A stretch of 13,749 bases of DNA from JBBKWG01 sp037968835 (GTDB lineage: Bacteria; Pseudomonadota; Alphaproteobacteria; Rhodobacterales; Rhodobacteraceae). Positions 1 through 6,405 of this stretch are shown here, in pieces. Position 1 is the stretch's first letter, and every line of letters begins with the position of its first letter. The notes beneath the pieces were generated by a model that saw nothing but the letters and a program-made list of their open reading frames with translations, made no database searches and was not told the origin of the DNA. The stretch spans positions 1 through 13,749 of the forward strand of contig JBBKWG010000281.1 of assembly GCA_037968835.1 (NCBI GenBank), written 5' to 3'. The translations under genes were made by a program, and so were the position numbers.

Positions 1-1887
1 GCGCAAGGGACGGGGTGAAATCTGCGCCGACGTCGTGGCCTTGCCGGCGAAGACGACGAAGCGGTGGCTGTCGCGCGCCATCTGTTGTTCGGCGATGACC
101 GCCGGGTCGGCGCTGTCCAGCCGCAGGATGTCGGCGTTCATCATCCAGTCGCGGTTGTCGCGCCACCAATGCGTGACGGACTTCAGGACCTCGGCCTCGT
201 CAACGGTCAGTTCGCGGGGGTCCATCTCGAATCCCATGTGGCGCTGTGCGGCGACCCAGGCGCGAAACCGAATGCCCAGCGTGCGCCCTGAGGTGTGGCA
301 GGTGCGCGGCCCGACGTGGCTTCCCGTGACGGCGGACGGCAGGAACAGCGCGGCGTTGCTTTGCATTTTCAGCCGCTCGAGCGCGTCGTTGGAATCCGAC
401 AGCCAGACGCGCTGGGTCCGCTTCAGAATGCCGAAATCGACGCGACCGCCACCCGAGGCGCAGCTTTCGATCTCGACAAGCGGAAACGCCTCGCGCAGCC
501 GGTCGATCAGGGCATACGATCCGCGCGTCTGCGATGCGTCGGGGGCGGGCAGAACCCGGTTGTGATCCCACTTGATGTAATCGATCGAATGCCGGGACAG
601 GATTTCCGATATCCGCCCGAAAAGATATTCGCGCACGTCGTCGCGGCTCATATCGAGAACGTGCTGTTGGCGGCCGGGGATCTGGTCGGCGGGGCCAAGC
701 ACCCAATCGGGATGGGCGTCGTGGGTACGCGAGTTGGTGTTGATCATCTCGGGCTCGAACCAGATGCCGAAGCTCATGCCCAGACCCTGGATATGCGAGA
801 TCAGCGGATCGAGGCCCTCGGGATACTTGCGCGGATCGACGGTCCAGTCCGAAAGCGAAGTGGTGTCGTCGTCGCGCTGTCCAAACCAACCGTCGTCCAG
901 AACGAACCGTTCCGCGCCAAGATCGGCGGCGCGATCGGCGATGTCTTTCAGGACGTCCAGGCGATGGTCGAAATAGACCGCCTCCCAGCAATTGTAGTGA
1001 ACCGGGCGCGGCCGATCCGGCTGTGGCCACGAAACGATCCTGTCACGCAGATGGCGCTGGAAACCGACCGCGCATCCGTTCAGCCCGTCCGAGGAATAGA
1101 CTGCGTAAAGCGGCGCGGTTCTGAATTCGGTCGCGGCCCTGGTTTCCATCCGCGCGGCGTGTCCCCACTGGATCTGGCGGCGTCCGTCTGGAAGTGCCTC
1201 GGCGATCATCCGATGGCCGCCGGACCAGCCATAATGGAACGCCCACGCCTCGCCGGTGGCGTTGGTGGCGCCGCGTCCGAGGACAATCAGGCCGGGAAAG
1301 TGTTCGTGGCCGGTGCGTCCGGTCCGGTTTTCGCGGTAGCGGATGCCGGGCGACCAGGCGGTGCGGTTCAACTGGAACTCGCCGCACCAGCGCCCGGCGA
1401 CGTCGATCATCTCGTCGCTGAGTTGCGGTCCCGGCATCACCGGCGCCGAAAGCCAATGCAGGTGCAAGGGCCGGTCGGCGTGAACCCGCGCGCTCATGGT
1501 CAGGATATGGGTCTCCGGGTCGAGGTCGATCTCGGCCACGTAGGAAAGGCCGAGGTCGGCATCGACACAGGTGAGCGCCAGTGAGGTTTCCGAGGCATCT
1601 GCCGATTGGAACCGGAAGCGGGGCAGCAGCGGGGTGCCGTCACGATCCCGCAAGATCAGGCCGGGCTGGCCGGGAAACGACCGCGAGGCTTCCGGGCAGA
1701 GCGACAATTCGGGGTTGGCGTCCAGCATTCCGCCGGTGACGTCGATGTCGCCGGCGCGGGCGAGCATTTCCAGATCCTCGCCCGCGGGCAGCGGCGATCC
1801 CCAATAGATGACTTCAGGGATACGGCCACCCCGAGAGGCGAGCGCCAGGGTCTGGCGCCCGTCGTCCAGCCGCCAGCTTTGCGTCAT
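1..1887 (-). CDS. GH36 alpha-galactosidase, 3' end cut by the window edge
   Basis: My reverse-strand translation gives 629 uninterrupted residues from ATG at 1887 to the left edge. Glycoside hydrolase family 36 enzymes remove terminal alpha-1,6-galactose from melibiose, raffinose-type sugars or galactosyl-glycerol. An N-terminal beta domain (about 1-290) precedes the catalytic barrel (about 295-620). The barrel shows the FVLDDGWFG motif (328-336), GIWFEPEM (374-381), the nucleophile motif IKWDHNR with Asp441, ESCASGGGR (474-482) and the SDxxD motif (Asp498/Asp501) that holds the acid/base. About 80-100 C-terminal residues are probably missing, since the family is usually near 700 residues. 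No signal peptide is visible, so the enzyme should be cytoplasmic and act on sugar imported by the adjacent ABC transporter. The ATG overlaps the stop of the upstream permease (ATGA) and has no good Shine-Dalgarno, so translation is probably coupled. The family call is firm; the natural substrate is not known. Confidence 0.93.
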   Translation of the reverse strand, partial: MTQSWRLDDGRQTLALASRGGRIPEVIYWGSPLPAGEDLEMLARAGDIDVTGGMLDANPELSLCPEASRSFPGQPGLILRDRDGTPLLPRFRFQSADASETSLALTCVDADLGLSYVAEIDLDPETHILTMSARVHADRPLHLHWLSAPVMPGPQLSDEMIDVAGRWCGEFQLNRTAWSPGIRYRENRTGRTGHEHFPGLIVLGRGATNATGEAWAFHYGWSGGHRMIAEALPDGRRQIQWGHAARMETRAATEFRTAPLYAVYSSDGLNGCAVGFQRHLRDRIVSWPQPDRPRPVHYNCWEAVYFDHRLDVLKDIADRAADLGAERFVLDDGWFGQRDDDTTSLSDWTVDPRKYPEGLDPLISHIQGLGMSFGIWFEPEMINTNSRTHDAHPDWVLGPADQIPGRQQHVLDMSRDDVREYLFGRISEILSRHSIDYIKWDHNRVLPAPDASQTRGSYALIDRLREAFPLVEIESCASGGGRVDFGILKRTQRVWLSDSNDALERLKMQSNAALFLPSAVTGSHVGPRTCHTSGRTLGIRFRAWVAAQRHMGFEMDPRELTVDEAEVLKSVTHWWRDNRDWMMNADILRLDSADPAVIAEQQMARDSHRFVVFAGKATTSAQISPRPLR

Positions 1888-2732
1888 TTTACGGCGCCAA
1901 GCGTCAGACCTGCGATGAAGTGCTTCTGCATCAGGAAGAACATCAGCACCGGCGGAAGCGCGGCGACGATCGAACCGGCGCTCATCAGGTGGTAGGCGGC
2001 GCGGTATTGGGCGTTGAAGCTGGTGATGCCGGCGGTCACGGGCTGGCTTTCGGGGCCCTGGGTCAGCACCACGGCCCAGAAGTAATCGTTCCAGATGAAG
2101 GTGAAGATCAGCACGGCGAGTGCTGCCAGTGCGGGTTTCATCAATGGCAGGACGACATACCAGAAGATGCGCCACTCGGCGACGCCTTCGACCCGCGCCG
2201 CTTCGATCAGCGGGAACGGCAACTGGCGGATGAAATTGCGCATGAAGAGCGTGCAGAACCCGGTTTGAAACGCGATGTGAAACAGCACAAGGCCGGTCTT
2301 GGTGTTGTAAAGGCCAAGGTCCAGCGTCAAGTCGCGGACCGGAATCATGAGGATCTGGAAGGGCACGAAATTGCCGGCGACGAACATGAAGAACAGCCAG
2401 ATGTTCGATTTGAACTTGTAGATGCCAAGCGCGAAGCCGGCCATCGCGCTGAGTGCGACCGCGCCGATGACTGTCGGCACGGTGATCAGGACCGAGTTCA
2501 GCATGTAGCGCGGCATGTCGGAATTGAAGAACACCTGCCCGTAATTGTTGACGCCCTCGAACGAACCGGGAATGCCCCAGTAGTTGCCTTGGGTGAAGTC
2601 GGTGGCGGGCTTGATCGAGAACACGGCGACCGCGATCAGCGGCAACAGCCACATGATGAGCGCGATCGGCAGAAGGGTCTGATATGCGATTTGCGCCGAT
2701 GGTGCGCGCTTCTGGATCGGGGTCGGAAACAT
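1884..2732 (-). CDS. Carbohydrate ABC transporter permease, MalG-type (CUT1)
   Basis: This 282-residue inner-membrane protein is one of the two channel subunits of the sugar importer. It has a short cytoplasmic N-terminus, a first hydrophobic helix at about 18-40, and further membrane segments consistent with six in total. The EAA loop (EAARVEGVAEWRIFWYVVLP, 177-196, then LMKP) contacts the ATPase. Length and sequence fit the MalG/LacG/AraQ branch of CUT1 permeases. A strong AAGGAGG lies 7 nt before the ATG, inside the last codons of the upstream MmcQ/YjbR gene, whose stop shares one base with this start (TGATG). The stop overlaps the GH36 start. It pairs with the MalF-type permease upstream and the ATPase encoded divergently. 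Confidence 0.95.
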   Translation of the reverse strand: MFPTPIQKRAPSAQIAYQTLLPIALIMWLLPLIAVAVFSIKPATDFTQGNYWGIPGSFEGVNNYGQVFFNSDMPRYMLNSVLITVPTVIGAVALSAMAGFALGIYKFKSNIWLFFMFVAGNFVPFQILMIPVRDLTLDLGLYNTKTGLVLFHIAFQTGFCTLFMRNFIRQLPFPLIEAARVEGVAEWRIFWYVVLPLMKPALAALAVLIFTFIWNDYFWAVVLTQGPESQPVTAGITSFNAQYRAAYHLMSAGSIVAALPPVLMFFLMQKHFIAGLTLGAVK

Positions 2733-3094
2733 CAGGAGGCCTCCTTGCGCGCGGGCAGGGCCGCTTGCGCTTTTTTGGTCAGGTTGGCGCGCACGAAGTC
2801 GTAAGAGACATGAATGCGGTGCGTCAGTTCATCGGTCTTGGTGGTTTCCGGCAGCGTGATCCAGCTTTTGTGGAAATAGGCGGCCTTCTGACCGACACCG
2901 GCCTCGATCAGCATCGTCGCGGTTTCGACGTCAGGCGTCTTGACGGACACGCCGGGCGCCACGGCACCGATACAGGCGAACATCTTGCCGCCGACCTTCC
3001 AGGCATCGTGGCCGCCGCCCCAGGGGTCGGACACTTCGGCGCCCGGCAGGGGTTTGCAGATGCCGGTGACGCGGGCGCGGAAATCGCCGCTCAT
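2732..3094 (-). CDS. MmcQ/YjbR family protein embedded in the sugar transporter operon
   Basis: A 120-residue soluble protein of the MmcQ/YjbR family, whose members have a CyaY-like fold and are usually annotated as DNA-binding; their real role is not established. Family features seen: PGAEVSDPWGGGHDAWKVGG (17-36) followed by KMFACIG, then the TPDVETATMLIE segment (53-64) and AAYFHKSWITLP (71-82), with a Lys/Arg-rich C-terminus. The length is normal for the family and no residue loss is apparent. The start ATG overlaps the stop of the MalF-type permease by 4 nt (ATGA), with AGGAG 8 nt upstream. The stop overlaps the MalG-type start by 1 nt. It therefore sits translationally locked between two subunits of one membrane complex, an unusual place for this family. 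A link to the transporter or its sugar is inference from position only. Confidence 0.88.
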   Translation of the reverse strand: MSGDFRARVTGICKPLPGAEVSDPWGGGHDAWKVGGKMFACIGAVAPGVSVKTPDVETATMLIEAGVGQKAAYFHKSWITLPETTKTDELTHRIHVSYDFVRANLTKKAQAALPARKEAS

Positions 3095-4020
3095 CGCACC
3101 TTCTCCTCTTTCCACATCGACCACAGGAAGTAGGCGATGAAGACGAGCATGATGAGGAACAGCACGACCGCGATTGCGGCGCCGTAGCCCATCCGGAAAC
3201 CGTATTCCGACAGCGCCTTCTCGAACATGTAGAACGACAGCACGCGGGTCTGACCGAAGGGGCCGCCGTTGGTCATGATCGAAATCAGGTCGAACGAGCG
3301 CAGCGCGCCGATGATGGTGACGACGAAGGCGATGAATGTCGCGGGCTTCAGTTGCGGGATGATGATGTACCAGAGCATCTTCCAGCCCTTCGCACCATCC
3401 AGTCGCGCTGCTTCGACCTGTTCTGGATCGACGGCGTTGAGGCCGGTCAGATAGAGGATCATGCAATAGGCGGTCTGGGGCCAGAGACCGGCGGCGATGA
3501 TGCCGTAGGTAGCGAGTGTCGGATCGCCGAGCACGTTGATCGGTCCGAGGCCGACAAGTCCGATGATGTTGTTCAAGAGCCCTTCGTTGGGCAGGTAAAA
3601 CCACGAGAACACCAACCCGACCACGACCTGGCTCAGCACGAACGGGAAGAAGAACAACGACTTGTAGATGCGGATGCCGGTGACGGTCTGATTGAGAAAT
3701 AGCGCGATGAAGAGACCGGCGGGAATGGCCAGCAGATAGAACACCAGCCATTTGACGTTGTTCCAGAGCGACACCTCGAACGCCGAGTCGTCGGCCAGTT
3801 CGACGTAGTTGCCCAGGCCGACGAATGTCGCGTCGCCCAGTCCGTCCCAGTCGTAGAACGAGATATTGATCGACTGGAAGATCGGATAGATGACGTAGAA
3901 TGTGAAGAACAGGATCGCCGGTGCCAGAAACAGCCACGGCGTGAGCGCGATCTCGTTTCGCTTGTACCATCCGCGCCCACCTCGGTCGGCGTGAAGGTCG
4001 GGCAGGGTTGCATGGGTCAC
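3091..4020 (-). CDS. Carbohydrate ABC transporter permease, MalF-type (CUT1)
   Basis: A 309-residue inner-membrane permease, the partner of the MalG-type subunit. Hydrophobic segments include about 28-50 (LFLAPAILFFTFYVIYP), 90-110, 122-143, 170-195, 228-250 and 280-302. The EAA loop is at about 203-226 (EAARLDGAKGWKMLWYIIIP, then QLKP). I chose the GTG at 4020 because AAGGGAG stands 8 nt before it. A GTG three codons further upstream (4029) would add three residues, but the purine-rich SD would then abut the start codon. The gene follows the binding-protein gene after a 142-nt gap with strong hairpins, and its stop overlaps the MmcQ/YjbR start (ATGA). Family and role are clear; the exact start is less certain. 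Confidence 0.94.
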   Translation of the reverse strand: MTHATLPDLHADRGGRGWYKRNEIALTPWLFLAPAILFFTFYVIYPIFQSINISFYDWDGLGDATFVGLGNYVELADDSAFEVSLWNNVKWLVFYLLAIPAGLFIALFLNQTVTGIRIYKSLFFFPFVLSQVVVGLVFSWFYLPNEGLLNNIIGLVGLGPINVLGDPTLATYGIIAAGLWPQTAYCMILYLTGLNAVDPEQVEAARLDGAKGWKMLWYIIIPQLKPATFIAFVVTIIGALRSFDLISIMTNGGPFGQTRVLSFYMFEKALSEYGFRMGYGAAIAVVLFLIMLVFIAYFLWSMWKEEKVR

Positions 4021-4054
4021 AGGCGGCACTCCCTTCGTGGCACATGCGAAAGCT

Positions 4055-4067
4055 TAAGCGGGGCTTA
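4055..4067 (-). other. Small hairpin in the leader of the MalF-type permease
   Basis: TAAGC and GCTTA pair around a 3-nt loop, 35 nt before the proposed GTG start of the permease. The stem is short and may be fortuitous. It is the third hairpin in the gap between the binding-protein and permease genes. Confidence 0.3.
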
Positions 4068-4093
4068 CGGATGGGTCACGTGCTGGTGAGAGT

Positions 4094-4121
4094 GTAAGGC
4101 GGGGAGTGAACCCCGCCCTAC
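4094..4121 (-). terminator. GC-rich hairpin downstream of the sugar-binding protein gene (second of two)
   Basis: The arms GTAaGGCGGGG and CCCCGCCcTAC pair at 10 of 11 positions around a 6-nt loop. No U-run follows on the minus strand, so this is unlikely to be a strong intrinsic terminator. Between a binding-protein gene and permease genes, such hairpins usually protect the upstream mRNA from 3' decay or partly attenuate readthrough, giving more binding protein than permease. The GGCGGGG...CCCCGCC pattern resembles a dispersed intergenic element I recall from Rhodobacteraceae; that is memory, not a search. Confidence 0.6.
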
Positions 4122-4131
4122 GGGATTGAGG

Positions 4132-4156
4132 TGCGGCGGGAAATCACCCCGCCGCA
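4132..4156 (-). terminator. Perfect 9-bp hairpin just after the sugar-binding protein stop
   Basis: TGCGGCGGG and CCCGCCGCA pair perfectly around a 7-nt loop, beginning 7 nt after the TAG of the binding-protein gene. No oligo-U tail is present. Its position fits a mRNA-stabilising or partial-attenuation stem for the abundant binding-protein transcript. Confidence 0.62.
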
Positions 4157-4162
4157 ACGATC

Positions 4163-5434
4163 CTACTTGTAGACGCGCTCGCGCACTTTTTCGAGGCGCG
4201 CAAGGATGTCGTCCAGGTTGTCCGGGAACACCATGAACTCTTGCAGACCCTGCATTGCTTCTGCAGCCATCTCTGCCGGGAAGTCGCGATCGAAGAACTG
4301 CGCGACGCCGCCGGTCGAGTTGTTCGACAGCATCTCGAAGCCCTGGTTGAGGAACTTGTCGTCGTCGACCGACGCCGAGGCGTTGACCGGCAATTGACCG
4401 AGGTTCTTGCCGTTGTTGATCACGGTTTGAACATCCGCCGAAGCGACGAACCGCAGAAACTCGCGCGCTGCGTCCTTGTTCTTGGCGTTTGCCGGGATGT
4501 GGAACGTATCCGTGGGTGCATCCTCGGCAAAATCGACGTCCGGGTTGATGACCGGGAACTGGTAGAAGTCCAGTTGGTCGTCGCTCAGACCCGCTTCGCG
4601 CAGCGGTGCCACGGCAAAGTTACCCATCAGATACGCGGCAGCTTCGCCGTTGACCATGAAGGGCAGGGCTTCCTGCCAGGAGTAGTTCTGGTGGTTGTCG
4701 ACATAAGCGCCCATGTCGATCAGCTCGCGCCAGTTGGCGAAGGTCTGACGCACGCGGTCGTCGGTCCACGGGATCTCGCCCGCTGCCATCTGCATGTGGA
4801 AATCGAAGCCGTTCGTGCGCAGGTTCAGATAGTCGAACCAGCCGCCGGCAGTCCAAAGAAACTTGGTGCCGATCGTGAAGCACTTGACGCCGTTATCAAG
4901 CAGCGTCTGGCAATTGGCCTTGAATTCATCCCAGTTCGCCGGCTCGCTCAGACCGTATTGGTCATAGATGTCTTTGCGATAGTAGACGCCCCACTGATAG
5001 TAGGTATAGGGCACGCCCCACTGCTTGTCGTCGATTGTCATCGCACCCTTGGTCGAAGCAAGGTTGTTGGCGATGTCGTCTTCGGCCCAAAGGTCCGAAA
5101 CGTCTTCGAAAAGACCGGCTTCGACATAGGGGCGCATCCGGTTGGCGGCATACCATGTCGCCACGTCGGGCGCGTCTGCCGTCAGGAAGTTGCGGATTTG
5201 CGTCTTGTAGGCTTCCCGGTCGATCACCGTCGTTTCGATGTTCAGATCGGGGTGCATTTCCTGGAAGTCTGCGATCATCGTTTCCATCGTCGCGCGCGGC
5301 GCCGGGTTCGATGTGTCGAGGAAGATCTTGAGATCTCCGGTCAGCGGTGCCGTGTGGCTTGCCGCGAATGCGCCACCTGCCAGAATGGCAGAGGCAGTCA
5401 GCGTCGCGATGGACGCTTTAAGCATGGAACGCAT
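4163..5434 (-). CDS. Extracellular sugar-binding protein (family 1) of the ABC importer
   Basis: A 423-residue periplasmic protein that captures the sugar and delivers it to the permeases. Residues 1-24 form a classical Sec signal peptide: basic start MRSMLKAS, hydrophobic core and AFA before cleavage at about Ala24/Ala25. No lipobox cysteine is present, so it should be soluble. The mature part has the family-1 pattern: a strand (GDLKIFLDTSN), PDVATWYAANRMRPYVEAGLFEDVSDLW (about 89-116), GVPYTYYQWGVYYRKDIYD (hinge and ligand face, rich in aromatics) and FMVNGEAAAYLMGNFAVAPL. Length is typical. GGGAGGA lies 5 nt before the ATG, which decides the start over the Met at codon 4. It is the first gene of the minus-strand operon and is separated from the permeases by hairpins. 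The ligand cannot be read from sequence, but the linked GH36 gene suggests an alpha-galactoside. Confidence 0.95.
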   Translation of the reverse strand: MRSMLKASIATLTASAILAGGAFAASHTAPLTGDLKIFLDTSNPAPRATMETMIADFQEMHPDLNIETTVIDREAYKTQIRNFLTADAPDVATWYAANRMRPYVEAGLFEDVSDLWAEDDIANNLASTKGAMTIDDKQWGVPYTYYQWGVYYRKDIYDQYGLSEPANWDEFKANCQTLLDNGVKCFTIGTKFLWTAGGWFDYLNLRTNGFDFHMQMAAGEIPWTDDRVRQTFANWRELIDMGAYVDNHQNYSWQEALPFMVNGEAAAYLMGNFAVAPLREAGLSDDQLDFYQFPVINPDVDFAEDAPTDTFHIPANAKNKDAAREFLRFVASADVQTVINNGKNLGQLPVNASASVDDDKFLNQGFEMLSNNSTGGVAQFFDRDFPAEMAAEAMQGLQEFMVFPDNLDDILARLEKVRERVYK

Positions 5435-5465
5435 GGTGTCCTCCCTGAGTGTCCCACTATGAAAT

Positions 5466-5486
5466 GAGTTCCATTATTTGAAACTC
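5466..5486. promoter_or_regulatory. Inverted repeat 1, candidate IclR-family operator
   Basis: GAGTTCCA-N5-TGAAACTC: 7 of 8 arm positions are complementary over 21 bp. It lies 32 bp upstream of the binding-protein start and downstream of the best minus-strand -10, so a bound repressor would block transcript start or early elongation. Its layout resembles short dyads with an A/T centre bound by IclR-family proteins. Confidence 0.5.
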
Positions 5487-5506
5487 GGTTTTGTATATTG
5501 AAATCC
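5487..5506. promoter_or_regulatory. Inverted repeat 2, candidate IclR-family operator
   Basis: GGnTTTnnATATnnAAAnCC is symmetric at 8 of 10 pairs. It abuts repeat 1 and overlaps the proposed minus-strand -10. The TGAAA half-motif recurs at 5460, 5479 and 5499, about two helical turns apart, placing copies on one face of the DNA. Confidence 0.45.
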
Positions 5507-5533
5507 TAACACGGAATCGGTTAGGCTTGTCAA
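5503..5533 (-). promoter_or_regulatory. Candidate sigma-70 promoter of the sugar operon
   Basis: On the minus strand a perfect TTGACA (5533-5528) is followed by TAGGAT (5508-5503; 4 of 6 to TATAAT) after 19 nt. The spacer is longer than ideal. Transcription would start near 5496, about 60 nt before the binding-protein ATG. Inverted repeats 2 and 3 overlap this promoter and repeat 1 lies just downstream, which fits repression. Confidence 0.4.
5505..5525. promoter_or_regulatory. Inverted repeat 3 in the divergent control region
   Basis: CCTAAC-N9-GTTAGG: a perfect 6-bp inverted repeat that shares two bases with repeat 2 and fills the spacer between the candidate -35 and -10 of the sugar operon. 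Its arm sequence differs from repeats 1 and 2, so it may bind a different protein or be a weaker site. Confidence 0.4.
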
Positions 5534-5592
5534 CAGTCGCGTAGGCAGCAGCATCGAACTTCCGCCGCGCCGACAGAGGGAGAAACGATCCG

Positions 5593-6405
5593 ATGCCACG
5601 CGAAGCGTCCGGAGATGGAACTGTTGGAAAAGCACTTGGCGTGCTTGATCAGATCGCATCGTTCGGTCGCCCGGTCCGGTTCACGGAACTGCTGTCGGAA
5701 TCGCCGCATCCGAAAGCCACCTTATACCGATTCGTCCAAACTCTGACGAATCAGGGAATGCTGAGTTACGACAGCGAGCGTCAGACCTATGCGATGGGTG
5801 TGCGGCTTGTGCGCTGGGCGCATATGGCGTGGGAGCAATCCTCGCTAGCGCCGATTGCGCGCGCCCATGTCGATGCCTTGGCTGGCGAACTGGGCGAAAC
5901 CGTGCATCTGGCGCAACTCGATCACGCGCAGGTGCTGTATGTCGACAAGCGCAACGCGGTAAACCCGATCGAAATGTATTCTTCGGCGGGAAAGGTCGGA
6001 CCGGCTTATTGCACCGGCGTCGGCAAGGTGATGCTTGCGTTCCTGGGCGAAACCGAACTGGCACCGATCATCGCCCAGCAAAGCTTCCACCGCTTCACGC
6101 CGGCGACGCTGAACGGTCCGGAGGCGCTGAGGGCCGAGTTGAACCGGATCCGCGAGCTTGGCTACGGCTTTGACCGCGAGGAACATGAGCCGGGCATAAT
6201 TTGCGTCGCGGCGCCGATCGTAACGGATCGAGGCCGGGTGGTGGGCGCACTGTCAGTAACATCATCAACGGCACGCAAGACGCTTGCGCAGTTGGAAAAA
6301 CTGGCGCCGCGCATCAAGGCCGCGGCTGCCGCCATTGCCGAGGAAGTGCAAACCTGGCGCTTTCCGGATCAGTCACGTCACAGGGAAACAGCGGGGACGC
6401 AATAA
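5593..6405 (+). CDS. IclR-family transcriptional regulator
   Basis: A 270-residue regulator. Residues 9-66 form the winged helix-turn-helix (VGKALGVLDQIASFGRPVRFTELL, then HPKATLYRFVQTLTNQGML as recognition helix). The effector-binding domain follows, with AYCTGVGKVMLA (139-149) and the hallmark GYGFDREEHEPGIICVAAPI (190-209). IclR proteins bind as dimers or tetramers and respond to small metabolites, here probably the imported sugar or a breakdown product. GAGGGAG stands 10 nt before the ATG. The gene diverges from the sugar operon across a 158-bp region with three dyads, the usual arrangement for a local, autoregulated repressor. Its stop overlaps the ATPase start by one base (TAATG). LacI, GntR or AraC regulators are more common for such importers, so an IclR member is slightly unusual. 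Whether it activates or represses is not shown. Confidence 0.95.
   Translation: MPREASGDGTVGKALGVLDQIASFGRPVRFTELLSESPHPKATLYRFVQTLTNQGMLSYDSERQTYAMGVRLVRWAHMAWEQSSLAPIARAHVDALAGELGETVHLAQLDHAQVLYVDKRNAVNPIEMYSSAGKVGPAYCTGVGKVMLAFLGETELAPIIAQQSFHRFTPATLNGPEALRAELNRIRELGYGFDREEHEPGIICVAAPIVTDRGRVVGALSVTSSTARKTLAQLEKLAPRIKAAAAAIAEEVQTWRFPDQSRHRETAGTQ

Noticed and set aside
295..1584. Long plus-strand open frame (429 codons) opposite the GH36 gene
   Set aside because: The minus-strand translation has clear GH36 catalytic motifs over the whole stretch; the plus frame is a high-GC antisense shadow with no family resemblance.
4241..5467. Plus-strand open frame of 408 codons opposite the sugar-binding protein
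   Set aside because: It mirrors the codon structure of a complete binding-protein gene with signal peptide and strong ribosome-binding site, and its product is rich in Val/Arg/His without recognisable domains.
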